Below are positions 51,768-58,838 of a DNA stretch of 64,000 nt, in pieces. Positions within the stretch are counted from its first letter, which is position 1, and each line of letters opens with the position of its first letter. The stretch is from a virus: the IMG/VR virus record IMGVR_UViG_3300035187_002824, positions 1 to 64,000 of that record; one strand, written 5' to 3'. Position numbers and translations under genes: made by a program. The notes beneath the pieces are model-generated. The model saw only the letters and a list, made by a program, of their open reading frames with translations, was not told where the DNA came from and searched no databases.

Positions 51768-52415
51768 CTATTTAAAGTGTTTGTTCAGCAGCTCAATATT
51801 TTCCGGGTCGGAGAGGAAGTCTTCTGCTGAGTTTGCAGACTTGAAACTGCCATAATGAGGACAAGTACAAGCAACCCGTCTCCATTGATTTAATTCTGAA
51901 TAATACACCTGCACCTTGCCGCCTTCATTCATCTTATGTTCTAGCTGTTTGCGCTCGAACCATGCTTCGGCTGCCTCCTTGGTGCGGTGGACGTTGCCGA
52001 TGGAGAGTTGAGCATTATCATAAACACCATCATTCCAAGTGCATAAAACACCTATTCCTGCCATATTGCATATGAAATACTTATCCCTCACCTTCGGCCA
52101 TTCATCCTTCGGTTGCTGCTGAGATAGTTGGGCTTTTAACTCCGCGTTCTCTTTGCGTAAGCGTTCGAGCTCATCTTCTTCTGCTATATCAGATAGCGTT
52201 ATTGGCTCGTAATTATTAATTTCATGATCCCATTTACCATCTTTAGGAATAATGGCAATAGGAAAAGATACCCTAACAGGAGAGTACTCTGTATATCTCT
52301 TGTCGCTACACCATTTTAACCCCGCTTCATCAAGCATCTTCGCCAGTTTGTCGTATTCATCACGGTTTGTAACTACAATTCCACAGCCACTTTCAATTAT
52401 GTCTTTCAGTTTCAT
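51768..52415 (-). CDS. hypothetical coiled-coil protein
   Basis: 215 residues with a short coiled coil (DELERLRKENAELKAQLSQ, about 82-101) joining an N-terminal domain to a C-terminal one containing HRTKEAAEAWFERKQ. A TGTTAAA-NN-TTTAACA palindrome lies about 20 nt before its start, so it may be repressed. No family recognised. Confidence 0.6.
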   Translation of the reverse strand: MKLKDIIESGCGIVVTNRDEYDKLAKMLDEAGLKWCSDKRYTEYSPVRVSFPIAIIPKDGKWDHEINNYEPITLSDIAEEDELERLRKENAELKAQLSQQQPKDEWPKVRDKYFICNMAGIGVLCTWNDGVYDNAQLSIGNVHRTKEAAEAWFERKQLEHKMNEGGKVQVYYSELNQWRRVACTCPHYGSFKSANSAEDFLSDPENIELLNKHFK

Positions 52416-52419
52416 AATG

Positions 52420-52944
52420 TTAATTCTTTTTATGGTTTGTTAAATTTTTAACAATTAGTTCAGAAATCTCAACAATTTGTGAATAACTGAGATCCTGCCC
52501 ATGTCGCTGGATAATACTTACCAGGGCATCAAGCACATCGGGGGATCCCTTACTTATGAACCTGTAAGGAAAAGAATACAAGCATTTCAATGTAACCTTA
52601 TCGCTTATCCTTCTCTTAAACAGTTCATACACGCCGCTGCTCATTTCCGGGCGGAACCTTTCAGACGGATCGGTACACAACATCCACGGCCCAGGCATCA
52701 TACTCGGAGGATAAAACATAAGGACTTTAGCGGGAATAACATACCCCTTCATCCCTATAAGATCTACACCACCATTACGAGTTTCCATGGTCCGGACACC
52801 TGGTTGGATTGGATAATCCTCTGAGATATAGACAAGGTCACCAGGCTTGAAAGCAATACCACTAAAAAGACCGTTGTAACAAACAGGATAGTGTAGCTCT
52901 CGGCGCCCATCAAAAAAAGTTTTATACATAATGTTCATACACAC
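52420..52944 (-). CDS. hypothetical protein, first gene of leftward accessory operon
   Basis: 174 residues (MCMNIMYKTFF; M6 is an alternative start). Beta-rich N-terminal half and a helical end (ALVSIIQRHGQDLSYSQIVE). It faces the gene-free region at 52945-54368. No family recognised. Confidence 0.58.
   Translation of the reverse strand: MCMNIMYKTFFDGRRELHYPVCYNGLFSGIAFKPGDLVYISEDYPIQPGVRTMETRNGGVDLIGMKGYVIPAKVLMFYPPSMMPGPWMLCTDPSERFRPEMSSGVYELFKRRISDKVTLKCLYSFPYRFISKGSPDVLDALVSIIQRHGQDLSYSQIVEISELIVKNLTNHKKN
52438..52453. promoter_or_regulatory. TGTTAAA-TT-TTTAACA palindrome
   Basis: Same 7-bp arms as at 41007, 41825 and 53621, located in the end of the upstream gene and ~20 nt before the ATG at 52415. 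Operator-like. Confidence 0.55.
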
Positions 52945-53232
52945 TTATACACCCGGCCCATAAAAAATGTTTCAATTTCCCAACAAAAGATTTTGACATA
53001 CATAACTTCAACGATCTAACCTCTTCCCTGTTCAAGACACCAGAGCCTATACATAAATCGATCATACCCACATAATAATGCCCAAATTTTCAATGTCAAG
53101 AATAAACCACTCACCCCTATATTCCAGAGTACGCTCGTAAAGAACATGGTCCAATGGGCTAAAGTGAGGTTTGGCCACCGGTGAAACACCAGTGTTTACT
53201 GGGAAAGTTGAAAAATGAGTAGTTGATCAGGA

Positions 53233-53337
53233 TCAATAGGTGAACTCATGGGGTCAATAATTGAACACATTGCACCAATAGGTAGACTCAAGGAACCAAT
53301 AGGTGAACTCACGGCGATAAGAAGCTAGCTCACGGCG
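53233..53337. repeat. five tandem 21-bp iteron-like repeats
   Basis: Units start at 53233, 53254, 53275, 53296 and 53317 with exact 21-bp spacing. The consensus is roughly YCAATAGGTGAACTCAnGG. Units 1, 3 and 4 are closest; unit 2 has TTGAACACA and unit 5 AGCTAGCTCA. A degenerate sixth copy may precede (53212). The phased period (two helical turns) suggests protein binding on one face. Confidence 0.75.
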
Positions 53338-53620
53338 CTAAAAAGGTTGGTGTGGGAGGGGTACTGTATCCGTACAAACATCCCTCCCCTGTTTTCAGTC
53401 CCGAAACGTAACCCAAAGTTCAAAGCCCCCCGCCCTATTATCGAATAAGATTCCAGTACACTAGGGTAGGGTAGGGGGTTGCCTTGTCAGTTATGACCTG
53501 ACATATTGTCTACTTAACATAATAAATATTATACAGGCAATCTAATAACGTTTCATGCATGGGAAAAATTCGCGTATATATGGTATAAACTAAACGCCTG
53601 TTTACTAAACATTTAGGTGA

Positions 53621-53636
53621 TGTTAAATATTTAACA
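53621..53636. promoter_or_regulatory. TGTTAAA-TA-TTTAACA palindrome
   Basis: Perfect 16-bp palindrome in the divergent region, the fourth copy of this operator-like element. Confidence 0.6.
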
Positions 53637-53813
53637 CTTGAAACCTTTTTCTGCAACATCTACCCAATCCACCCCTTGCCCATGCATATTTTTACCCTAT
53701 TTCCATACCCTTTATTAACAAATTAGACTCTATATATCAGCAAGTTACATTTAGTCGATAGGTTATCAACACCATATTGTTAATATCAAGTTTGATTTTT
53801 TTTCTGCAAACTA

Positions 53814-53843
53814 TTGCAGATTAAAAAACCTTATCTATCTTTG
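53814..53843 (+). promoter_or_regulatory. strong Bacteroidetes-type promoter pointing right
   Basis: TTG (53814-53816), 19 nt, TATCTTTG (53836-53843). The first gene to the right starts only at 54369, so the transcript has a ~500-nt structured leader or a separate non-coding RNA. Confidence 0.82.
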
Positions 53844-54216
53844 TCATGTCGATATGATTAAACAACATAGAGATAAGGCCGAAAGGCTACCAGTTCTTTT
53901 ACATGTACATACATTAAACACAGGGCAACAAGGTAGTTGTCCTAATGGGAAAGGTATGTACCAAAGGTAGATAACCCGATGGTGGGTGTACTTAACAGTT
54001 AACAGGCTTTACTAACCTGTTCCTTATCTTAACCTTTGTTTGTTCATTGACGTATTGTGTAAAGCCCCTAGATATATAGGAAAGTAGTTTTACCGGAGGT
54101 AATTCGGCCGTGACCATACACGGACTACATGGGTTAAAAAGGTTAAGCGGGTACAAGTCCGCTGAAATTATCCGTCGTTTACTACACCGAATGCAGGATA
54201 TATTTAATAGACTTAA

Positions 54217-54232
54217 TGTTCCACGTGGAACA
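54217..54232. promoter_or_regulatory. parS-like centromere site
   Basis: TGTTCCACGTGGAACA, a perfect 16-bp palindrome identical to a well-known parS form bound by chromosomal ParB. No parA or parB gene is visible in the window, so it would rely on a host ParB or on genes outside. Confidence 0.75.
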
Positions 54233-54302
54233 TTTAAAATATAGCAACGTTCCTGAATGTTTGCAAACGTCACGGCAACAGGGTTACCAAAGTGAAACGT
54301 TA

Positions 54303-54351
54303 CCCCTTAATTAGTTGAAATAAGACTATAGAATCGAATTCGATTAAGGGG
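54303..54351 (+). promoter_or_regulatory. large inverted repeat before gene at 54369
   Basis: 9-bp arms CCCCTTAAT / ATTAAGGGG enclose a 14-bp palindrome AATCGAATTCGATT (54332-54345) that overlaps the right arm. It ends 17 nt before the ATG and may control its translation or transcription. Confidence 0.55.
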
Positions 54352-54368
54352 GCTAAAAATCCATAAAC

Positions 54369-54761
54369 ATGAAAAATGCAATCATTACCGTATTTCAGGC
54401 CTCTACAGGTCTTGAAATCAAAAAAGAGTACAAAGGTGAATTCCTTACTTCAGAGGAGACAAAGTCCAAAATTATTGGGTCTTCTCTTCATTCAGTTTTT
54501 TCCCTGCTCAAAGTTAGGCAAGAGACTGGTCAGAAAATCTTTAAACTTTCCGAATCATTGGATATTTCCTTTGAGATGGATGGTGTTAAGATTTCCACCG
54601 CTGAGGTACGAGAATCATTAAAAGTACGTCTGAAACTTGGCAACAAGGCAAAACAGCAAAGAAAATTTGCTCAGACCTTTAAGGCCATTATTGACTATGC
54701 TTTGACAGATAATAAGTTTATGACCTTGGAAGAGGTTATCGAATCTATCCCTGCAGAGTAA
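54369..54761 (+). CDS. hypothetical protein, first gene of right module
   Basis: 130 residues, charged and helical in the second half (VRLKLGNKAKQQRKFAQTF). It has its own long leader and a terminator at 54787, so it is probably expressed alone and strongly. A DNA- or RNA-binding regulator is possible. No family recognised. Confidence 0.65.
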   Translation: MKNAIITVFQASTGLEIKKEYKGEFLTSEETKSKIIGSSLHSVFSLLKVRQETGQKIFKLSESLDISFEMDGVKISTAEVRESLKVRLKLGNKAKQQRKFAQTFKAIIDYALTDNKFMTLEEVIESIPAE

Positions 54762-54786
54762 TTACACTACCATCATTATTTTCCCC

Positions 54787-54816
54787 GCCCGAGGTATACC
54801 GCTTCGGGCTTTTTTA
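54787..54816 (+). terminator. Rho-independent terminator
   Basis: GCCCGA / TCGGGC stem followed by TTTTTTATT, directly after the gene at 54369. Confidence 0.85.
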
Positions 54817-54836
54817 TTACCAAAAAACCACAGGTC

Positions 54837-55004
54837 ATGAAAAGTCAATTCATTTCCCCCGCCGTGCGCTCTGAAATTTCAACCATGCGCAAATATAAAG
54901 TCCGTAAACAACAAACGGATAAACACAACAGATACGTTTGGGCTGTTATCGCAGTGGCTACAATTGTGGCAATCGTATTGGACCAACTAGGCTTAATCGT
55001 ATGA
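54837..55004 (+). CDS. 55-residue single-span membrane protein
   Basis: Starts MKSQFISPAVRSEIS with a basic stretch (MRKYKVRKQQTDKHNR), then one transmembrane helix (VWAVIAVATIVAIVLDQLG). Its stop overlaps the next start (ATGA). Likely inner-membrane, N-terminus inside. Function unknown. Confidence 0.6.
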   Translation: MKSQFISPAVRSEISTMRKYKVRKQQTDKHNRYVWAVIAVATIVAIVLDQLGLIV

Positions 55005-55087
55005 AAAAGCAAAGAGACTTCACAGTAATGGCCTATATTATAGGCTATGGACTAGCGTTTATCATTGCATTACTCACTTCATTATAA
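55001..55087 (+). CDS. 28-residue single-span membrane peptide
   Basis: MKKQRDFTVMAYIIGYGLAF then IIALLTSL. It overlaps the previous gene by 4 nt, and the basic N-terminus plus one helix resembles small phage membrane toxins or accessory peptides. Coupling supports translation. Confidence 0.5.
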   Translation: MKKQRDFTVMAYIIGYGLAFIIALLTSL

Positions 55088-55094
55088 ATAAGTC

Positions 55095-55484
55095 ATGGAC
55101 GCAAAAATTTTTTACAAAGAACTGAAGCTTAACAAGCCAACAGTTTATGAGGCATTCACTAATTCGCATGGCCAAGTGGTTGTGTTGGTAGAACATCCAT
55201 GGAAAGGTGACGAATATCCAGTTATTGCCATGTTTCCCGAACTTCAAATGGCGTTCAAAACAGAATTCTTTGACACAGAAGACATGTTGGCCGAACACAA
55301 AGAGTATGAACCGTATTTTTATAACGGGAAAATAAAATATGGCGCTGGGAAAATTGAAACTTCAGATGAGGAGTTTCTTGGGTATATCATAAAAACACTC
55401 ATTCCTGACCTGAGAGAGGGAGGGCATGACTTTATTGCCGACGATATTTTCAGATTGTATGAAATGGTATCTAAACTGATGTAA
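55095..55484 (+). CDS. hypothetical protein
   Basis: 129 residues, acidic, mixed alpha/beta (SHGQVVVLVEHPWKGDEYPV). It opens a run of closely spaced small rightward genes. No family recognised. Confidence 0.65.
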   Translation: MDAKIFYKELKLNKPTVYEAFTNSHGQVVVLVEHPWKGDEYPVIAMFPELQMAFKTEFFDTEDMLAEHKEYEPYFYNGKIKYGAGKIETSDEEFLGYIIKTLIPDLREGGHDFIADDIFRLYEMVSKLM

Positions 55485-55485
55485 T

Positions 55486-55968
55486 ATGAACTATCCTTCT
55501 ATCGGGTTTCTTGCCCGTATAAAAAATTCTTGGCCGTACTCTGTACGACTGAATGAATTCATCCGACAAAAAGTCGAGAACGAATTGAAAATTGAAATAC
55601 AAGTTGTCGGAGAATCACGCGATGACTGGGAGCAAATAAGATATTCCAACCCACTAAAGCAGACTATCAGTACAATTGGTTGCGAAAATACTATCTTTGG
55701 AGACCCGCAAGTGAACATTATGTTCCGAGCATGGCATGACTACATCCATATCACAAAGCAATTGGACTTCTCGCCCATTAACGAAGCTGCCGTAGCATTC
55801 ATCCAAGCAAGTGAACTGCCTTGGGACTGGTGGTACGAGAAACAATTAATCATCGCCGAAGTTGTCGGGCAAGTTGTGAATCACGAACGTACAGGTCAGT
55901 TCAATCACGACCAACGTGCATTCACACTTAACCTACTGGCAACAGGTACAACAGACGTAAACTTTTAA
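55486..55968 (+). CDS. hypothetical protein with conserved HDYIH motif
   Basis: 160 residues. FRAWHDYIHITKQLDFSPIN looks like a possible metal-binding or catalytic site (His/Asp/His), followed by helices. I recall similar proteins in other large phages but no function. It starts right after the preceding stop. Confidence 0.65.
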   Translation: MNYPSIGFLARIKNSWPYSVRLNEFIRQKVENELKIEIQVVGESRDDWEQIRYSNPLKQTISTIGCENTIFGDPQVNIMFRAWHDYIHITKQLDFSPINEAAVAFIQASELPWDWWYEKQLIIAEVVGQVVNHERTGQFNHDQRAFTLNLLATGTTDVNF

Positions 55969-55980
55969 ATCCAACATACC

Positions 55981-56130
55981 ATGAACACAGGTAAAATTCC
56001 CGCAAACGTAGGACATTCTATGTCCAAGCAAGGTAAAATTAAAGTAGGTCGCAACGCTAAAGAGGTGGCCCGTAAACTTGAGTCCGGAGAATACATCTTC
56101 CGTGACGGATACATTGTCAAATTAAAGTAG
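55981..56130 (+). CDS. 49-residue basic protein
   Basis: MNTGKIPANVGHSMSKQGKI, then KVGRNAKEVARKLESGEYIF and RDGYIVKLK: a short helix followed by two strands, basic. Directly follows the previous gene and precedes a tRNA-like RNA. Function unknown. Confidence 0.55.
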   Translation: MNTGKIPANVGHSMSKQGKIKVGRNAKEVARKLESGEYIFRDGYIVKLK

Positions 56131-56156
56131 TATCCCGCCCCTAAAATGGGGCGCTT

Positions 56157-56244
56157 GGTCAGGTGGCGTAATTGGTGAAAGCAACGTGGGCTTGGTGAAA
56201 ATCCAACACGTCTGATGCAGGTTCGAATCCTGCCCTGACCACCA
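56157..56244 (+). ncRNA. tRNA-like RNA A (remodelled anticodon arm)
   Basis: Acceptor GGTCAGG/CCTGACC with encoded ACCA, Leu-like D-arm, and T-arm GCAGG-TTCGAAT-CCTGC are intact. The anticodon arm is abnormal: ACGTG/CACGT plus a 5' GGC bulge, then TTGG/CCAA around TGAAAAT. The 18-nt apical part replaces the 7-nt loop, and no U33-anticodon pattern fits cleanly. It could be an intron-bearing tRNA or a tRNA mimic. Confidence 0.7.
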
Positions 56245-56252
56245 ATTTAATT

Positions 56253-56358
56253 GATGAGTTCGTCTAATGGTAGGACTGATCTATGATAGATCCTGATGCT
56301 GAGTTAGTCGGCACTGAAAGTTGAAACACTTATACGGGTTCGATTCCCGTACTCATCA
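56253..56358 (+). ncRNA. tRNA-like RNA B (expanded variable region)
   Basis: Acceptor GATGAGT/ACTCATC, a Gln/Glu-like D-arm and T-arm ACGGG-TTCGATT-CCCGT are all perfect. In place of the anticodon arm there is GATCT-ATGAT-AGATC (5-nt loop), then 41 nt including a GCTGA/TCGGC hairpin. Total 106 nt against ~75 in a normal tRNA. Confidence 0.7.
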
Positions 56359-56377
56359 CTATAAAAATCCAAAGCTT

Positions 56378-56632
56378 ATGTCAGAGTTTGAAATCATTAT
56401 CCTCCTTCGCAAAGGTAATTTGAAGGATCAACTGCTCACTGAGAACAAAGTACTTGCATACGAATGGCTCAAGGAACGGGCAGCAGAGGTACTTGAGTGG
56501 GAAAAGTGTATTATCGAAGAAACGTATGAGACTATCACGGCAAGTGAAGAGGATGTATACAGTAGAATCAACAGAGATATCCGAGGTCTTGGGTATGAAT
56601 TTATTTGGCTCACAGAAGTTGAACCTCAATAA
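56378..56632 (+). CDS. small hypothetical protein
   Basis: ATG at 56378 (MSEFEIIILLRKGN); upstream frame runs back into tRNA-like RNA B and is rejected. 84 residues, acidic, helical. No family recognised. Confidence 0.6.
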   Translation: MSEFEIIILLRKGNLKDQLLTENKVLAYEWLKERAAEVLEWEKCIIEETYETITASEEDVYSRINRDIRGLGYEFIWLTEVEPQ

Positions 56633-56640
56633 AAATAATC

Positions 56641-56979
56641 ATGAGCAAACGTGCATCCAAACAAGCGTACGATTCTTTCAATAGACTGTATGCTCGGTTC
56701 GAATCAGGTGAAATTAACCTGAAAGAACAGACGGTTAATGGCAGTCCCGCGCAAAAGTATGACGGAAACATGAATGGTATTGCAAAGGACCTGAGCGAAG
56801 GTAAAGATCTTGAACAGTTATTCATCCATGCATACGACCGAGCAGACATATCCATATTCTCACAACTGGTGACTGGTGTACTGCATAAGGGAGTAAACTT
56901 CATGCCCGATGCTGCGAAGGCAAAGTTCCGTAAGAAGTATGCTCAGCTATTTGATTTAATTATCGAGAAACATTTGTAA
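56641..56979 (+). CDS. hypothetical protein
   Basis: 112 residues, basic at both ends (MSKRASKQAYDSF, AKFRKKYAQLFD) and helical, no recognised family. Tight spacing with neighbours indicates one operon. Confidence 0.6.
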   Translation: MSKRASKQAYDSFNRLYARFESGEINLKEQTVNGSPAQKYDGNMNGIAKDLSEGKDLEQLFIHAYDRADISIFSQLVTGVLHKGVNFMPDAAKAKFRKKYAQLFDLIIEKHL

Positions 56980-56981
56980 CT

Positions 56982-57446
56982 ATGGGACGCTCAGTAGATT
57001 ACCTCAGCCATGCACTACACGTAGTGTATATCGACGTTGACTATCCTGACAAAGTTGAGAACGAGGATGGTGAGATGGTAGATGCAACAGACTTTGATAA
57101 TGAATGTCATTGGGACTGGTTCACAGAAACAATCACGGAGAATCTCCCCGCCGGTATCAAGTCGCTCGATAATATTTGGAAGGAACGTAAATGGGACGGT
57201 GATGAAACACGTATCATCTTCGAGAACAAACACTGCGAGATAGGACTATCCGAGTACTGTGGTATTGCATCCATCTCTATCCGTGACAAAGATAACTCGG
57301 ACCACCCCGGCCTGGCCATAGCATGGGCGCATAAAGTATGGCCACGCATCGTCCGGAATCTACATGATACGTTCGGAGAAAATGTACTCATCAAGTTAGG
57401 TACGTTCTCCAATGGACAAAGTGTGTACGATAGAATGAAACCTTAA
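56982..57446 (+). CDS. hypothetical protein, MGRSV-type phage family
   Basis: 154 residues, starting MGRSVDYLSHALHVVYIDVD with an acidic body and many Trp/Asp. I recall a widespread small phage family that starts with MGRSV and has a WDW/WDG-rich middle and LSEYCG-like segment, as here (EIGLSEYCGIASI). Function unknown. Confidence 0.65.
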   Translation: MGRSVDYLSHALHVVYIDVDYPDKVENEDGEMVDATDFDNECHWDWFTETITENLPAGIKSLDNIWKERKWDGDETRIIFENKHCEIGLSEYCGIASISIRDKDNSDHPGLAIAWAHKVWPRIVRNLHDTFGENVLIKLGTFSNGQSVYDRMKP

Positions 57447-57458
57447 ATCCACATAGTT

Positions 57459-57698
57459 ATGAAAACACCACGCATCATTCAATTACTTGATTTACCTGAA
57501 GGTAACTCAGTTAATTCAGAGTTCGGACTAATATCTGTACTCGACCCATCGTTTCCGAGTGAGACAATCGAAGAAGAATTCTCCGAATGGATGGAGGATA
57601 CTCAAGGAGGAGGTAATGCATCAGAATTTGTTGATTACTTAAACTCAAAGTGGCCGAACATATTCGAAGTAGTGTTTGTTGAACAAATAAATCCATGA
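57459..57698 (+). CDS. small acidic hypothetical protein
   Basis: 79 residues, strongly acidic (SETIEEEFSEWMEDTQGG). No recognised family. Lies in the same operon. Confidence 0.58.
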   Translation: MKTPRIIQLLDLPEGNSVNSEFGLISVLDPSFPSETIEEEFSEWMEDTQGGGNASEFVDYLNSKWPNIFEVVFVEQINP

Positions 57699-57701
57699 AC
57701 C

Positions 57702-58022
57702 ATGAACATCACATACACCCATTCATTTGTCTTCAAGAAATCGAAGACTGTATTCAACGACTGCCCGCCGAATAAAGATGGGCGCACCGATGTTGAAGTC
57801 ACAACATTCAAGCGAGAGAATCAAATCGTATCATCCTTCCAGTATGGTAAGGTGGAATATGGCCAAGGGTACTCATCATTCTCATTCACCATGTACCAAG
57901 ATGAGTACGGTAGAATCCATAACGAATCATTCAAGCGCATCACCGACAAGATGATTCAGAAGCAACACTCAGAAGCTGTTGCTATCTTCATGAAGAACAA
58001 AGGATGGGAGGTTAAGCCATGA
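57702..58022 (+). CDS. hypothetical protein
   Basis: 106 residues, beta-rich (ITYTHSFVFKKSKTVFN, then GQGYSSFSFTMYQDEYG). Overlaps the next start by 4 nt. No family recognised. Confidence 0.58.
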   Translation: MNITYTHSFVFKKSKTVFNDCPPNKDGRTDVEVTTFKRENQIVSSFQYGKVEYGQGYSSFSFTMYQDEYGRIHNESFKRITDKMIQKQHSEAVAIFMKNKGWEVKP

Positions 58023-58312
58023 ACCAGAAGGAAATACAAGAGCGCAATAAGCAGATAGCTATGATGCTTGATACAAAATTACATGAATCACAGTTATCTA
58101 TGCCTCATCCTCATTATACTTGTTACCACTCGGATTGGAATTGGTTAATGGAAGCGGTTGAGTTTATTCAAGAACTTGAAGATAAATTAGGTGATAAAGA
58201 AAACTTCAAGATATTCAATAGAGTTCTTGCCTTATCAATAGGAACTAAAAAAGAAACTGTATTTATAGCAGTATCTGATTTCGCAAAACAGTACAATGAG
58301 AACAAGAAATAG
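58019..58312 (+). CDS. hypothetical protein
   Basis: 97 residues, helical, with PHPHYTCYHSDWNWLMEAVE. The phrase WLMEAVEFIQELE recurs in small phage proteins of unknown function in my experience. ATGA overlap upstream. Confidence 0.58.
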   Translation: MNQKEIQERNKQIAMMLDTKLHESQLSMPHPHYTCYHSDWNWLMEAVEFIQELEDKLGDKENFKIFNRVLALSIGTKKETVFIAVSDFAKQYNENKK

Positions 58313-58323
58313 GAGACACAACC

Positions 58324-58539
58324 ATGAAATACTTTCTCGTAACATTCACCGAACTGTACGACGGGTACGAGTTCACCTCAACGCACGCTATCGCAGCACA
58401 TGACCATCGATCACTAATGATTAAAGTGAATAGCCTTCGACATGAAGGCAACGACTTTGAAGACCGACTCGACAAGGTGGTTCTAATCTCCAAAGAGGAG
58501 TTCGATATGTTCAACGAATTAATTTCAAGACAACCATGA
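58324..58539 (+). CDS. small hypothetical protein
   Basis: 71 residues: MKYFLVTFTELYDGYEFTST, a beta strand then helix fold with HAIAAHDHRSLM. Overlaps the next gene by 4 nt. No family recognised. Confidence 0.58.
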   Translation: MKYFLVTFTELYDGYEFTSTHAIAAHDHRSLMIKVNSLRHEGNDFEDRLDKVVLISKEEFDMFNELISRQP

Positions 58540-58838
58540 AAGACTCAGTAACAGTACCTACCAATGCAAAGATTCTTGTATGGTGGGACGGGCAAGCCAT
58601 CGCCGTAGTAATGGGTAACACAGAGCAAGTCATTGAACAGATCGAGACTGCATGCAGAGAACATTCATGCTTCGAGTCTGTCAAGGTTATCCGCCCAGTC
58701 GATATCAACCTTGGTTTCCTGGAAAAAGTATACATCTCAGTACTCATTAATGATGGTATTGAAAAGTATGAAGGTGATGTTGAGCTAACTACCATCACTG
58801 ATTATTCACACAATAACTACATGGAGGTACAGCCATGA
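58536..58838 (+). CDS. paralogue 1 of tandem pair
   Basis: 100 residues. KILVWWDGQAIAVVMGNTEQ, VIEQIETAC and VELTTITDYS align with the next gene, so the two arose by tandem duplication. A ferredoxin-like or ACT-like alpha/beta fold is possible. It lacks the ~70-residue C-terminal extension of its paralogue. Function unknown. Confidence 0.6.
   Translation: MKDSVTVPTNAKILVWWDGQAIAVVMGNTEQVIEQIETACREHSCFESVKVIRPVDINLGFLEKVYISVLINDGIEKYEGDVELTTITDYSHNNYMEVQP

Larger units (their letters stand above)
52945..54368. other. gene-free divergent region, candidate origin/maintenance locus
   Basis: About 1.4 kb without a credible gene, between divergent operons. From left to right it holds 21-bp repeats (53233-53337), a GGGAGGG/CCCTCCC hairpin (53354-53388), a TAGGGTAGGGTAGGGGG run (53462-53478) and a TGTCAG/CTGACA repeat (53485-53503). 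It then holds an operator-like palindrome (53621), a strong promoter (53814), a structured 500-nt stretch with a parS-like site (54217) and a large inverted repeat (54303-54351). Iterons, palindromes and an AT-rich stretch are typical of replication origins. Confidence 0.55.

Noticed and set aside
53227-53328. Seven-residue protein repeat encoded by the 21-bp units
   Set aside because: The frame is closed on both sides after 34 codons and has no start codon before the repeats, so a DNA-level role is more likely.
53462-53478. G-quadruplex or telomere-like element (TAGGGTAGGGTAGGGGG)
   Set aside because: Only three separated G-runs are present, so a standard four-run quadruplex does not form without splitting the last run. 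It is mentioned only as part of the region.
53992-54273. 93-residue minus-strand frame in the gene-free region
   Set aside because: It reads through the parS-like palindrome and several hairpins, has an atypical residue mix and opposes the strong rightward promoter.
56321-56377. Upstream TTG extension of the gene at 56378
   Set aside because: It would translate the 3' half of tRNA-like RNA B; the ATG at 56378 is sufficient.
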